Part shown: in pieces, positions 1 to 12,800 of the stretch
How the letters are laid out: each line of letters starts with the position of its first letter
How positions within the stretch are numbered: the stretch's first letter is position 1
Source of the DNA: Dipteris shenzhenensis
Taxonomy: Eukaryota > Polypodiophyta > Polypodiopsida > Gleicheniales
DNA length: 64,000 bases
Strand: one strand, 5' to 3'
Assembly: GCA_047967505.1 (NCBI GenBank)
Contig: CM106541.1
The notes under the pieces: model-generated
What the model was told of the DNA's origin: nothing
Databases searched by the model: none
Seen by the model: only the letters and a program-made list of their open reading frames with translations
Translations under genes and position numbers: made by a program

Positions 1-25
1 GGAGTTTCAAGAGCTTTTAACGGCT

Positions 26-1084
26 GTGACAGCAGGACAGAGGACCAAACCTCTGACATTTGAGGAGTTTTGTCCATTACTGCTACAGGAGGAAGCTCGG
101 GAGAAGCTCTACAACGAGGACAAAGATGACAAGGCGATGCTGGTGAAGGATTCCGCTGGCAAAGGAAAGGGCAAGCCTAATGGTGGCAAGTCCAATAAAG
201 ATGACTCTGACGATGAGGGGACTTCGAAGAGGAAGCACAAGAAGAAGTGTTTCTATTGTGATACGCCCGAACATTTTGTAAAGGACTGCAGAAAGAAAAA
301 GGCGGATCTGAAAAACAAACAGGAGTCTGACCCAGATTCAGAGGGAAAGGCCAAAGCTAATGTGGTAATCGAAGAATTGTTCCTGGTGACATCACCGAGT
401 GTTACCGAGGTCAGGTATGTTGATCCTGAAATCACAGTAAGGATGTCTGACATAGAGATGTGGGTCGACGAGGAGTCAGCTACCTTTGTGAAGGTGAAGG
501 ATAGTATGGAGCGCTTGGTACCTTCCAGGTGTGTAGCTGTTGACACTAACACGAGGGTGGATTCCATGGAAAGCCCTAGGGTCTCATGGTCAGATGGATG
601 CTGGACTTCAGAAGGGGACAGTACAGGATTACACAGGATCTTGGCGAGTGCCTCATTGAGGTACAGGGTTTGCTTTCAGAGTGAACATTCAGGCAGTACA
701 ACAGTCTGGTATGTATTTGATATTCTGCATTTGAGCCTTTATAGCATGCTGTGGGGAAATTCTGCTCTTCATTTGTCTCAGGTGATAAGAGATTGGAAGG
801 AATTGGCCTTCTTCGAAGGTAGAAGGGGAAGTATTGGTGCTTCTTCAAATCTCGGACACAGATTGCTAGAAGGTGGTGAACAAAGAGTATTGAAGCCAGA
901 AGAGTACCTGCTTGAGAACTCAGCGAGAGTTCATGGTCCAGATTATCTGGAAATATTCATTGGTTGCAGACCTTGCCAAAGGAAGGACGGGTTGAAACAG
1001 ACCCTCAGAGCATGGTGCCTGGAAGACTCTAGGTTGTTCACTCATTATGAGGGGGACGACTGGAAGAGGCGGGAATGTGACTGA
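26..1084 (+). pseudogene. Copia-type gag ORF of a non-autonomous element
   Basis: A 352-codon open frame starts near the window edge and probably continues upstream of it. Its first part resembles a Ty1/copia Gag C-terminus: a TFEEF...LLLQEEAR segment, a Lys/Asp-rich linker, and a CCHC zinc knuckle CFYCDTPEHFVKDC (C-X2-C-X4-H-X4-C) at about residues 75-88 that would bind RNA in the particle. After about residue 200 I recognise nothing except a weak GLKQTLRAW segment that recalls the copia RT motif YGLKQ.PRAW. Protease, integrase and most of RT are absent before the 3' LTR about 200 bp downstream, so the pol region has been deleted. Whether the fused ORF is translated is unknown. Confidence 0.7.
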
Positions 1085-1294
1085 AGGAGGTGGTACCGGG
1101 AGGTGCTACCAGAGATGGACCTGTGTACCAGGATGGTGTGTGGAAGCAGAACCGGACCTGGTGGAGTAGGAGCCGATGAAAAGCCAGGAAAAGATTTCGA
1201 CACCGAAAGGTTCCAGAGGACTATGACTAGGGAGTTACTGGAGCATCTTCATTGACGTGTTGGCATTGGGCTGAGATGTGTCGGTGAGAGGGGG

Positions 1295-2382
1295 TGTTGG
1301 AGAGGTCACCGCCCGATCTGTAAGCCCCCATATGAGGAGAGCATGGGGGGGTGAACCTAAGCACAAAAGCATGGCACCAAGGTGCTAGCGAAGGGCCTGG
1401 CAGAGGCAGCTCAAGGAGCCTTCATGGCAAGATGCAGTCATGGAAGAAGCAACCTGGATGGCAAGGGTTGCAGGCAGGATCTCGACCTGCAGCAAGCCCT
1501 GGACAAGGCGCATTGATAGCAGTAGGAACAGCAGTACTTCGAGGCCTAGAAAGAAACCTGGCAGGCTAGCACAACAGGCTGGAACAGGCCTCACATGGAG
1601 GCAGACAGTGGCGCAGGGCCACATGGCAAAGAGGGGGATCAGAGGCTGGACTAGACCTTGTATTTATAGGGCATATGCCCTTGAAAGGTGGGCCAACGGC
1701 CCTTGTATTGAGAGCCCCAAAAGGGCAGCCCAAAGTCCCATAAATAGGGAGCTGTGGGTCGGTTTTGGTCATCCAGGGGCAGGGGGCTGAACCGACCAGC
1801 AGTCGGCCCTTTCTAGGGCTGCTGGGTCGGTTGGCTGGCCAGGCTCTTGGGCCTATATAAAGAAGGCACTCAGGCCTTATTTTATCATCACTTGCAGCAG
1901 TAGATCCAGAGCAAAAAGGAGCAGCAGGTAGCCACCCTCCGGACCTACATTCAGGAGGATAGAGAGGTGCTAGCAGGGCTGCAGACTTAGCCAGGAGGCT
2001 GCCCACCTAGGCTGGTTTCCAGACAGTAAGGTGGAGAGGATCATCCTAGACGGAAAGTCTACTCACGCTCGAGGTGGAGCACGCAGACTCTAGTCTAGAG
2101 ATAGCCAGCAGATAGGAGAAGGACTTTGTGGTAAGATCAGAGGACCACACCATTGGTGGGACTCTGGATCTGTCTCTCTTGTATTGTGTCCATAGTTGTG
2201 GACGGAAATATATTATTTGGTGGTTTCTCTATCTAGTTTGGTTCATTGTCTATTGATGACTCTGCACACCTATTGAATGCAATAAGTAAAGAAGTTTGTG
2301 ATTCCACACCCACACTGCACACTGTGTGAGCTCCTGGGCATTATTTCCGCTGCGTGTACCCTCTGTTGGGTATTTTCTAACA
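1295..2382 (+). repeat. 3' LTR (about 1.09 kb) of the copia-like element
   Basis: The block begins TGTTGGAGAG and ends TTTTCTAACA, so the ends are imperfect inverted repeats with TG...CA termini. It is preceded directly by a polypurine tract (GAGAGGGGG, ending at 1294), as expected for plus-strand priming next to a 3' LTR. A TATA box (TATATAA) lies at about 1854, so a U3 promoter is visible. The partner 5' LTR must lie left of the window. The right edge abuts a minus-strand copia coding relic with no spacer, suggesting insertion into that older element. Confidence 0.85.
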
Positions 2383-3429
2383 CCACTTGCATTGATCCTC
2401 ACACATCATAGCCTCTCTATAGCAAGAAGGCTTCCCACAATCAATAAGCATCACATAGTATGCCCTCGGAATAAACCTATCAGGCTGTCTAAGCAATCTA
2501 GTTGATCTTCTCAAGGGCATTTTAGCTTGTTGCCCCACCTACATGTCAGTCACATTTGGCTCATCATTTCCGCCAATAGATGATCCATCATTTGCCCTTA
2601 ATTGTATACCTGTGGGAGTACCTAGTGGCACCATTTCTTGCACATTCAGTGCATGGACAATTTGTTGTCTATCAACATATGCAGGTGGATTCACATCCTG
2701 GGAAGTGATTCTCCTCATTTTCACATCCCTCATGGGTGTCTTATGTATCTTCTTCTCATTGAAGACCACATCATGGCTGCATATGATCGTCTTTGCTTTT
2801 GGATCCCAGAGACAATAACCCATCTCTGCACTTTCCCCATAACCCAAAAAAATGCATTTCCTAGACTTAGGATCTAGCTTCTTCCGAAGCTCTTTTGGCA
2901 CCTGTGCCTATACCTCAACCCAAATAAATGCAAATGAGACTAAGAGGGCTTTTTGCCACTCGATGCCTAGGAATACCACCATCCAAACTCTTACTAGGTG
3001 ATGTATTGATCACATGCACTACAGTCTTCATTGCCTCAGCCCAAAAACCACTAGAAAGACTTGCATTGGAAAGCATACATTGCAATCTTTCCTGAATAGT
3101 GCGGTTCATCTTTTCTACAATTGGATACTCTCCACCATTATCAGTCCATAGGCATTTAAGCATTCTACCTTTAGTGATTTTCAACCAAAGCCAGCCATTT
3201 CTAAAATGCCTGGAACACATCGCTCTTTTGAGCCATAGCATAAGCCCACACTTTCCTAGTTGCATCATTAATGAATGTCACATAGTATTCAGCCCCACCT
3301 AATGACCATGTAGGCATGGGACCACATACGTTTGAATGCACCAAATCAAGCTTTTCAAGAGTCGGTTCTCCTCATTTTTTTGGTAAAATAATCTGTTTTC
3401 AATTTATTAGGTGATGCCCACGTGGAAAT
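2383..3429 (-). pseudogene. Copia integrase / RT-linker relic
   Basis: Minus-strand translation gives copia integrase signatures: a VHSNVCGPMPTWSLGGAEYY segment, FINDATRKVW, TDNGGEY, VEKMNRTIQERLQCMLSNAS, FWAEAM, then the post-integrase FLGYGESAEMGYCLWDP and the RRSTR linker that normally leads into RT. There are several frameshifts and stops. About 28 residues between TDNGGEY and VEKMNRT are missing relative to the better-preserved copia copy at 31-32 kb. Coding similarity stops exactly at the LTR boundary at 2382/2383. Dead element. Confidence 0.85.
3355..3429 (-). repeat. Inverted-repeat arm 1 (partner 6578-6653)
   Basis: About 75 bp that match the reverse complement of 6578-6653 with few differences. 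Shared words include CCACGTGGGCATCACCTGATAA (split here by a mismatch) and AATGAGGAGAACC. The arms most likely come from one copia family inserted twice in opposite orientations, because arm 1 directly precedes the integrase core of the minus-strand relic. Confidence 0.75.
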
Positions 3430-4487
3430 ATCAAAGGTAATGATCCATAGACAACATAACACCACGTATTAGTGCAAGCAAATGCAATCATCGTCTAGCA
3501 ACGTGCTCTCCATGCTAGCTCTAAATTTTTAGGTGATAAGTGAACCCTTATCTTATATTGCGATGCCCCTTATCATGATAACACTCCATGATGGACTCCT
3601 GATTCTACAGGATCTACTCGTGAAGTTCCTCTTCAAGCTTCAATCGCTACTATTTTGAGACTATTTTATCTCTTTCAGTAGGGTCCCAAGTTATGGGTCT
3701 AAAGAATTTACTATGGTCTTTCTTTCTTTTTCTTAACACTCATTGTCCAAAACTGTAATTACAATCACATCAACCAAACCCCATAACCATTAGGTCTATA
3801 AGCATAGTCCAAACACCTAAAATCGTCCAAGTTGTAAAATTGTAAATTCACAAGTAAAACGTGTTTGCTTCCCCTACACTAGGGGAATACCTGTATACCA
3901 AATAGATGCAAAAGAGATCAGATAAAAGGAAACTCCAAACTCAAACAAAGAAAATTTTTACTTTGACACACACAATCACAGAAGTGGATTTCTATCTTAC
4001 CCTCTCACTCTTAGGATCATGGTTCCATTTTACTATTCATCTCTGGATGAAAGCCCCATTTAGAAACTCACATTGGCTCATTTATCTAAAAGTTGACCTT
4101 AGGTTTTGTCCACTTAGGTACTTCACCTCATGAGTAGAAATGTATACGAGCACTATCTTTTAAGTATAGTACTTATCTACCACTACCTTGTCCTTCCCTT
4201 GTCATAAATGCACATCTCGGATGGTTAGTGTAAGCAATTGATTGCCTAAATAATATTAATTATATGTTGTTCTCTCTTTCCTGTCTACACATGCATTGTT
4301 GCATGTGGTATCTCCTATTGAAAACAATGTTTGAAATTTTACTTAATAAAGGCTTTGTAAGGAAGTGTGTGCTCGATTGCCTTCAAACTTTCTAATTGAT
4401 ATAAGGCTAGAGCAACTTGCATGAATTTTTTATTGCAATATACACATGCTTGATCAATGGCCTTTGAGAATGTTATACTTGAGTACC
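3430..4487. other. Intergenic, nothing recognised
   Basis: AT-rich sequence with only short ORFs and no retroelement motif, RNA gene or clear repeat. It separates two copia relics of opposite orientation. Confidence 0.5.
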
Positions 4488-4660
4488 TGTGGGGATTAAA
4501 GGCCACTGTGCCTTAACCTCGGCTATGTACACAATACATATATACATGAATGACATAGAAGATAAGGGTGGTTCAGCACCCACAAATCTGTGTGTTCCTC
4601 TCTAGCTCTCACTCTCTCTTGTTTTTTGCTTCTGTTCTGAACTCACAACTCGTATCAGAG
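4488..4660 (+). repeat. Short copia LTR (about 160 bp) plus iMet-tRNA primer-binding site
   Basis: The LTR starts TGTGGGGATTAAAGGCC and ends in CTCACA near 4647. It is followed by CGTATCAGAGC, the complement of the 3' end of plant initiator-Met tRNA with one change from TGGTATCAGAGC. The LTR is recognisably related to the 147-bp LTR at 35,252-35,398 (shared start, and a shared AGCACCCACAA block). Such short LTRs attached to coding elements are unusual for copia. Confidence 0.75.
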
Positions 4661-5960
4661 CTTCGGGGTTCTCTACCTCCTTCCTAAGCACGGTGAAGAG
4701 ATCATGTTAGCTTTTCGGGCAGGCATTCGTGAGGCAGCCAGCTAGGAGTAGTTCTCGAAGCGATGCTAATAGCCAAAGTTTGAGGTGGAATTTTGACCTA
4801 AAGTCTTCAGTAATGTTGTAGAGGACTTCAAGAGCTACATTTTTTCTTTTTACTTGGTCTCGATCCGAGGTCTCAATCCGAGCTCTCTATCAAAAGATAT
4901 AGCTTTTGCAAAAACAAGCATGGAGAGGAGAAACGACATGATTCATGTGTTGGATCTGCACTTCACGGTCACCATTTCACAATTCATCTATTCCATCGCA
5001 TCTGAGACGGCCTAAAACCTCTGCTTGCAGATTTTCTCCTGATTCTGTGAAGTTTTGTAGCTATGGTGAACCTTTGTGTGCAGGCGTCTTCCTCATTTGT
5101 TTTTCTTCCATCCATGGGATCTCGACTTTCGGGCCAGAACATTGAGTGTTACCACTGTGGCAAGAAGGGCCACATGAAAAAGGATTGCTAAAGCTAAAAA
5201 GAGAGCGAAAGGATAAGAAAAAGAATGCAAATTGGGGTGCAAATAAGAAGGAAGAGAGTCCAAGGGAGGACAAAGGAAAAATAAGGATTAAGATCAATGC
5301 AGTCAACTGATGATAGTGACAATGACATTCTCTTCAAGACTTCATGTCTAGTCTACTTACAAAGTTGCTTACCACTTCAAATGATGCATATCCCAGGATT
5401 GGGTTTTTGTGCTTTATTCCATATTACTCCCCATAGGGAATGGTTCTCCACTTATGATAGTGGAAAGACACATTGTGTGCATCTTGGAAATAACTATGCA
5501 TGTGACATAGTGGGAGCAGGTGACATAAAGTTTTCTTTTGCAAATGGTTCTACATTTGTTTTAAAAAATGTGAGACATATGCCTAAGCTAACCAAGAGTC
5601 TCATTTCAACAGGTCAGCTAGATGATGCTGGTTTTTAGACTATCTTTGGTTTTGGGAGTTGGAAAATTTAGAAGGGCTCTATGCTTTTGGCTAGGGGTAC
5701 TAAGTGTGGGACTCTATATCCCTTACATGTATTCAGGGTTGTCTTATCATGTTGTTGCAATAATTGAGTAGCCAAGTACTTCTTTGTGGCATTGTCAGTT
5801 GGGCCATATGAGCCAAAATGGAATGAAACTCTTATGTTGTTTGGGTTATGTATCGCATTTGAGTTTTTTTGACTTTGAATTTTGTGAGCATTGTCTTTAT
5901 GGGAAGCAAACTAAATCAGCCTATGGATAAAACGAGGACCTTGCAACTATACCAAGTTGT
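4661..5960 (+). pseudogene. Copia gag-protease-preintegrase relic
   Basis: Plus-strand remnant downstream of the short LTR. It shows a zinc knuckle CYHCGKKGHMKKDC at about 5148-5190. Next comes a protease-region segment with HITPHREWF, LGNNYACDIVGAGDI and LKNVRHMPKLTKSLIS at about 5420-5630, in which the DSGA active site is replaced. A GAG-pre-integrase segment then reads LWHCQLGHMSQNGMK, ending FCEHCLYGKQT near 5910. Most of gag is deleted, and stops and frameshifts are frequent. The same protein family is better preserved at 31.1-33.6 kb on the other strand. Confidence 0.85.
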
Positions 5961-6577
5961 CGATGTAGCTCATATTTGCCATATGTACAAGAGTGGTAGT
6001 GAGTTTCCACCCCCTAGTGGTAGTGAATTTCTACCTCCCATGGATCTTGAATGTGCAAGGACTATGGCTTGTGGGTTCTTCTCATCTAATGCCAAAGGTA
6101 TCATCTTGGCTCGTCTTTGAAGATGATTTAACCTCATTGTCACCTCCTTTCTAGTGGAAGACATCCTACTTGTTTAAATGGTACCTTATGTTATGTTTTT
6201 CCTTAGAGAGCATTCCCACGTAGGGGTTTTGGATGTGATCTATTTTTGTAGGGAGACTAGTAATAGTAAGGAGCCACGAAATTTGCCTTGCTCCTTGGCT
6301 GTAGAGGACCTCCCACTATTTTTTGGAATTTAGTTGACGTTAGGCGTGATTGTAGGATTGTTTTGAACCAATGCTAAGGTTGGACGCACCAAAGTATTGT
6401 GGATTTTCAGTGTCTTTATCGTAGCAGAAGATGGGATTTTGTTCTTCACCACTTGTTCCCCCGCTCTCTTGCTACTTCTGCGCCCAGATGGTCTCCTGTA
6501 CCTACGAAGGTACGCAGGAATGCTCTCTTAGTCATAGGTCCTTACTATGTTACCAAGTCGAGCTCCACAAATCACAA
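5961..6577. other. No recognisable gene
   Basis: Sequence between the copia relic and inverted-repeat arm 2. Only short random-looking ORFs are present. It may be decayed copia integrase, but no motif supports that. Confidence 0.4.
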
Positions 6578-6653
6578 ATTTCCACGTGGGCATCACCTGA
6601 TAAATTGAAAACATATTATTTTACTGAAAAAATGAGGAGAACCAACTCTTGGA
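6578..6653 (+). repeat. Inverted-repeat arm 2 (partner 3355-3429)
   Basis: Near-identical to the reverse complement of 3355-3429. The arms would enclose about 3.1 kb if transcribed through. Arm 2 ends about 210 bp before the MenB start codon, so it lies in the presumptive promoter region of the host gene. Confidence 0.75.
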
Positions 6654-6866
6654 GGCCAAAAAGATAAAATTGTTTCACCCAATGGCTTGAGGAAATGAGA
6701 GAGAGACCGTTATCCACAGGAGAGAACTAGAGGATTAACTAAAACTGTTTCACCCAATTGCGTGAGGGAGAGAGAGACACATATTATCCATTGCTCCTGA
6801 TCTACTTGTGTGTTGGTGTTGGTTGAAAGTAAGGAAAGTAATGAAAAAATGGTGGAGGGGGGAGCA

Positions 6867-9800
6867 ATGGAAGGGTCCTCGCGAGCTCTGCAACGCACTG
6901 CAGCTCTCTCCAAACACCTCGCTCCTTCTTCTTCTTCTTCTTCTTCTTCTTCTTCTTCCTATCATCGGGTCCATGGTTCCGTTTCTCTTGCTTCTGCCTC
7001 TTGGTTCGAATGCCGCCTCCCCGGCCCTCACCTCCAAGATGTCCTTTACGAGAAGGCCATTGGCGAAGGCATTGCCAAGGTTCCTCCCTCTCTTCTCTTC
7101 GCTTCTCGTTTGCTTTTACCTTCCCCGTCCAATGGACATCGCCTCTCTTCCTTCAGATCACTATCAATCGCCCAGAACGACGGAACGCGTTTCGGCCCCA
7201 AACTGTGAGCGAGCTTCAGCGAGCTTTCTCGGATGCTCGAGACGATGCAAATATTGGAGTAGTTATCCTCACAGGCAAGGTGCTTGCCTTCCCCCGTCCT
7301 CTGCTGCCCTCTCTCTATCAAGTTAAGTTTTCCTGCCGACTGCCACTCGCGAGCTTTCACTTTTGCTCAATCTCAAGCGTCCCTTGCCAATTCCTTACAA
7401 GCGCCCCAACAATGGTGCTGCATCCTTTTGAGGGCCAAGGCTTTAAGTTACTTACCATGAGTATTCTGCTAGCAAACCTCGCAAATTTCTCGTTGAAATT
7501 CAGCTCATTCTTGATCTACTATTTTCATGCAATCACCGCTCTCAATACGGCAATGCTGTTTTCTCAAAATTCCTAAAGCAATGTGCCGCTGCAGTCTTTA
7601 TCCGACTGTAGACTGCTGTGCCAGTGCAAAACCATACGAGCCTCAGTTTTGCATTTATCAGTAGGAGTTTGCTTCTGCAAATTTAAGCTCAAGGATGCCC
7701 TTGAGTATGGAGTCTACATTCATCGGATGGCGATCTTTTCTTTGGGCTCACAGCTCTATGTTTTGCTTTTCAGGGCACTGAAGCATTTTGTAGCGGAGGC
7801 GATCAGGTAGTTCGAGGAAAGCATGGTTATGTTGGCAACGATAATATTGGGCGTCTCAACATTCTGGATGTTCAGGTACCTTTCCAGCGCTATGGTTCAT
7901 CCCCATGTGTATTGAATGTTCTTAGCGGACTCGCTTGGCCCTCTGCACCGTTGGAGTGCTGATACTTTGATCGAGATCGCACCTCGCGTGCGGATTGGTC
8001 GTTGCAGTTCCACACATCTTGCTTTATAGCTTTTTAAATTTTGGTGCATACTGTATTTCTTACAACCGGCCGGTCTTAGTGCAAGTCCACCTAGTGAGGG
8101 CGAAGCCAGCCTTTAAGGACCAGCATCAGTTTCGCCAACCAATTCACCAGTAATAGAGATTGGAGTGGCGACAGCGAGTTGAGGTTTGGCTGTGTTGCCT
8201 GTATGAAGTTTTGTAATGGTGATAGCTTGTGGTATTGTAGAGTTGTGTGAGCCTCCACAGACGAGTTCTGTGGGAGAACTCGGAGGTAGATGGCGAATGG
8301 TTGTTTCTGGTCGTTGCTGGTTGACCTGAGAGTGTATTGAGGCATGAAATGGAACGAGGTGGTGTGGAATTCAAATATGGAGTATCATTTTGGAATGAAA
8401 TAAGCTGCAGGCCCTCAGCAGCACACACCGCCAGTTTGTTACTCGGTGCCTCCACATAATCAAGTGTAGGGCTTTTTATAGTATAGATTTAACGATCTTG
8501 GTGCAATGCGGATACAAGCTGCGAATAGCTTTGGTATTTCTTTAGAAGCAAACCTTGTATTCAAGGGTACACGTTCTGTTTGAATTATTTGCATGGTATT
8601 GTCAGCTACGAGATGCCAGAGAAAGAACTTGTTTGAAAACTTTAAGGATAAGCTCCAAATAATGTTCTCGCCTATATAGAACGCTCCAGTTTTACCGGAC
8701 AGGTCAACTCACAACATAATTTAGTATCATTGTTAATGCTAATATGCTCTTGTCCCTACTGAGGACATGACAGGTTAATATGGAGTGTTCTAGCTTTCCT
8801 ACCATGCATGACAATTCCCATGGCACAATGAGCAGCCACATTGCAAGTATATGTGAAGTAAACGTTATACTCTGGCATTTCTATCTTTTAGTTTGAATTT
8901 TTGGGTGGTTTTCAGTATAAACACATTTGAGACAAAGCCTATAGAGCCTTCTTGTGGACAGATGTGTTGGGTGCAACCAACCTCCTTGGAAGTTAAACGT
9001 CACTTAGACTTTACTTTCTTGTTTTCTACTGGAATTTCTTCAGCGTTTAGAGCTAGCCCAATTTCTTTTGGCTTTGAAACTTTTCTATCTGGGTTCTCGT
9101 CTCCACTAAATGTTGAATTCAGAAGGTTGAAGGTATATGTTGAAGGTATATGTCTCAACTTGATGGCTGTTACTAAAGCAAATTTAATGTGGACTCGGAT
9201 GAAGCCAAAGATGTATTTGACACAAGTTTAATTGATTCAGTACCTATAATGTAGACTTTTCTAATCCTTGGTGCTCCCTTCGGAAAAATAAGAAGCCTTG
9301 AGAACGCCTTTTTGTTATTAATGTCACATGGTTTTCTGTCTTGGTATTTTGTGTATATTTGTGGTGCTAAAGCTGAGTTTGATTTTGATTTGCCTTGCTA
9401 GGTACAAATCCGAAGGCTTCCAAAACCTGTGATTGCCATGGTAAGGCTTCATTCTAATGTCGGAATAGCTACACAGCTTCTTGCTTTCTATGCCAAGTCA
9501 TTATTATTGTTTGTGTCTGTGTATGAAAATTATTGAGGAGTGAAGTGAATGATTTTTAATTAAAAAAATGGATTGTGGATTGTAGCATAGCCATGAAAAG
9601 AGCGTGAAGGGAAGTAGGAGGATATCACATAGAGGAAGAGTTTAATTTTGAGAATGAAGGCTTCAATCAATATAAATTGCGGGAATTGTATGGGGGGCCT
9701 CTCATAAGAATGCCCAGTCCATGCGTTAAGTCTCAGTTTATCAATTAGAAGAGCTTTGAAAGCTCTCATATCTAGAAACTACACAACTGTGAATCGGGGG

Positions 9801-12800
9801 CCAATTGCCCCATAAAGTTTTATATGAGCTTACCAAAAGTAGGGTATTGTGTTGGTTACCAAAGTAGGGTGAGATAGATTTGTGGGAGATTCGAAATGTA
9901 AAGAACTCTTGATAGTAGAGTTAGTTGTGCTTTAGCACTAATGACGTTTAATATAAAAAAAGATTGCGGATTGTAGCATAGCCATGTGTGAAGGCAAGTA
10001 GGAGAAGGGCTTAATGGTGAAAATGAAAGCTCCATTAATTCAAATTGCGGGAAGTGTATGGTAGGCATTCTCATAAGAATGCCCATTCCATGCCTTAGGT
10101 CTATCAATTAGAAGAGCTTTGAAAGCTCTCATCTCTAGAAACTACACAATTGTGAAGCAGGGGGCAAGTACTTGATAAAGTTTTGTATGAGCTATAGAAA
10201 TATCCAGCTGACAAACATATAGAAAGTACAAGGTTTGCTGACTTGGCACATGGCTCACACATGTTGACTATAATTACAATGATGACGTGGCTCTTTACTT
10301 TGTAAGAACTCAATGACCGCTCATTTATAGGGGAATAGCTATCATTATTTCCAAGACTGTCTTCATGGGTTTATTGGGTCTTGCTCTTCACTGTAGCATG
10401 CTCCTCATTGAAAGTGTGATAAATATTAATTGGCCCAAAACCGATTCACAATTAGAAAGTCCTAAAACCGATTCACAGTTAGAAAGTCCCAAAACCGATT
10501 GACAATTAGATGTTAAGCATCCCAAAACCGATTCACAATTAGATGTTAAGCATCCTCTTCTTTGTAACACTTAGCATTAAAGATATGATAAGCAAAAGCC
10601 CCAAACTTCCTAGTTGTGCATTTTCCTTCAAAAAGCAATAAAACTCTCCAGTAATGTTAGAGATTCGTGTGCTTAGTCTAGCGTTTGCTTGTGAAAACAT
10701 CTATACATGACTGTCATTTGAAAAAGACAGTTGAGATAAAAACAGACTCATACGAATCGTGCATCAAATTTAATCAAGATACCAAAATAATGTTAGTTGA
10801 GACATGGATCAGCTAATAATGTTAGTTGAGACATGGATCAGCTAACATTGGCAGTAGTGACAAATCCTTGTAGTACATAGATTTATACACTTGCCATATG
10901 TATCAAAATTGTAATCCATCCACTAAGCCATAGTTGAGACACAGATGAGCTAACGTTGGCAGTAGTGACAAATCCTCGTAGTACATAGATTTATACACTT
11001 GCCATAAGGGGGTTTCAGGGCTGTTTTCACCTGCCCCTGCTGTCGGCATGTAGGCGCCTATGACCCACCTGGGTTGGGGGCCCAACCAGGCCTCCAAACA
11101 GGTCAGTTACCCGGCCTGCTGGTCGGGTTCCCACAACCAGCTCGTCGGCCACCTAGGTCAACCAGGTCAGCCAGGTTGGCTTGAAGGGGGCCCCTATATA
11201 TAAGGCTCCTCTCCCCCATTGTTCCTTGTCTTGTGCTCAGGTTTTCTCTCAGTGAACAGAGAATTTTTTCCCACCTTCTGAGTCGACTCTCTCTTTCTCT
11301 GTTCACATTTACAGTTTGCTGTGGGTGTGCTCCCCATTGCTGTTAGCATTCCAGTGCACTCTCACATGGTATCAGAGTTGCAGGCTCGAAGATCTGAGAC
11401 TTGGAGGGGGATTGGAGTCAGTAGACTGTGCGAAATGTTTTGCTGCTGTTCGGAGCTGTTTGAAGCAAGGTGTTCAGAGGCGTGGACTGTCAAGGTGTGC
11501 AGGAGCAAGGTCACAAATGCAGGATTATCAGCCTCCCTACGAACTGCACCCATCCCCCCCCCTCTAGTCTCCTCGGTCTGCCCTTACTTTCGTGAGCGGG
11601 AAGGAGACTCGCGCACTGCACCTTTGTCACACACGGGAGCGTGCTGAGTGAGCAGCCCCTTGTGCTGCTGCTCGGTGTGTGCCATTTCGTGCCACTGCTC
11701 ACGGGCTGTGGCCTTACATGCCAGCTCCATTGCGCCGTTGCACCACAGCTCATGGGCTGTGGGCTGTGGCCTTTACTGATCAGATCCGTGTACTCGCTGC
11801 AGATGCTCGACGGGACCTGCTCCAAGATAGCCGCTCTAGCGCCATTTCCAAGCCAGCCGTTCGTTGTGTCCCGCTCCAGCTGGATGGTCATCTATCTGTT
11901 CGAGAATGAGCACATCATCAATGCAGGTTGACAGTTGGTTAGTCATTGGTTGTACCTAGCAATAGTACGTTGGCATCTCATAAACCTTGGTAAGCTCAAA
12001 TCTATGTTGGGCAATGCCACAATCAATGTGTACTGCATGTATAGACATTGGATGCCGCTGACTCGTCAGATGTTGAAGAACAAGGGTTCTTGCTGCATTC
12101 AGGTATCATGCAGTGGTTCAACAAGAGGATTTAGATGGTGGCTCCTGCTTCATTAGATTTTGGAGTGTCGTCAATGGCCTGTGATTAAAATGGTTGAATG
12201 GTTCATGGATGAAACAGATTGGTTTTGGAGGAGCAAGATGTGGGGGGTGCGGACCAGATTTAAAGAACACCTTCGACTTGTTCCTCAGTGTGCACTCCCT
12301 TGTGAGTTGATAGAGCATCTCATTTGACGTGGGGGTTTCCATGGTTGACAATAGCCCGCACCAGCCCGAACAGATCTGCACTTCTGCGAAATACACAGGC
12401 AGGGTGCACTGATTGACATCATCCCTCCCATCTGTATGACTGTCACAACAGACAGGCACACCCACAATGAAGCCCTCACTCATATGATAGATATGATACA
12501 TCAGGAGATGCCAACTCTGACAGCTAGAGCCCAGCTAGAGGATGATCACTAACTAAATAATTTGATATAGAAGCTCATAATAAGCATTACGGTAAAAGGA
12601 ACAACATGCACGCATAGAATTCCCAGGTTTTGCCCATATGTGGCGACACTTTTCTCATAGGACAGCCTTGCCACTTTCCTTCTATCTGTTTAAAGCCACT
12701 GTCCCAGATAGGCAGTCAGGGCAATGTGGAGGGAATTACATAAAGGAAACACTTACTAGTTATTTGTATATAGGCCCACCATTTTAAAAGGCGGTTGTGG

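Noticed and set aside
1385-2006. ORFs of 70-146 codons within 1.4-2.0 kb as genes
   Set aside because: They lie entirely inside the 3' LTR and show no known motif.
6750-7037. Minus-strand ORF with poly-Arg over MenB exon 1
   Set aside because: It is the complement of the (TCT)n serine tract; the plus-strand exon has clear homology and splice sites.
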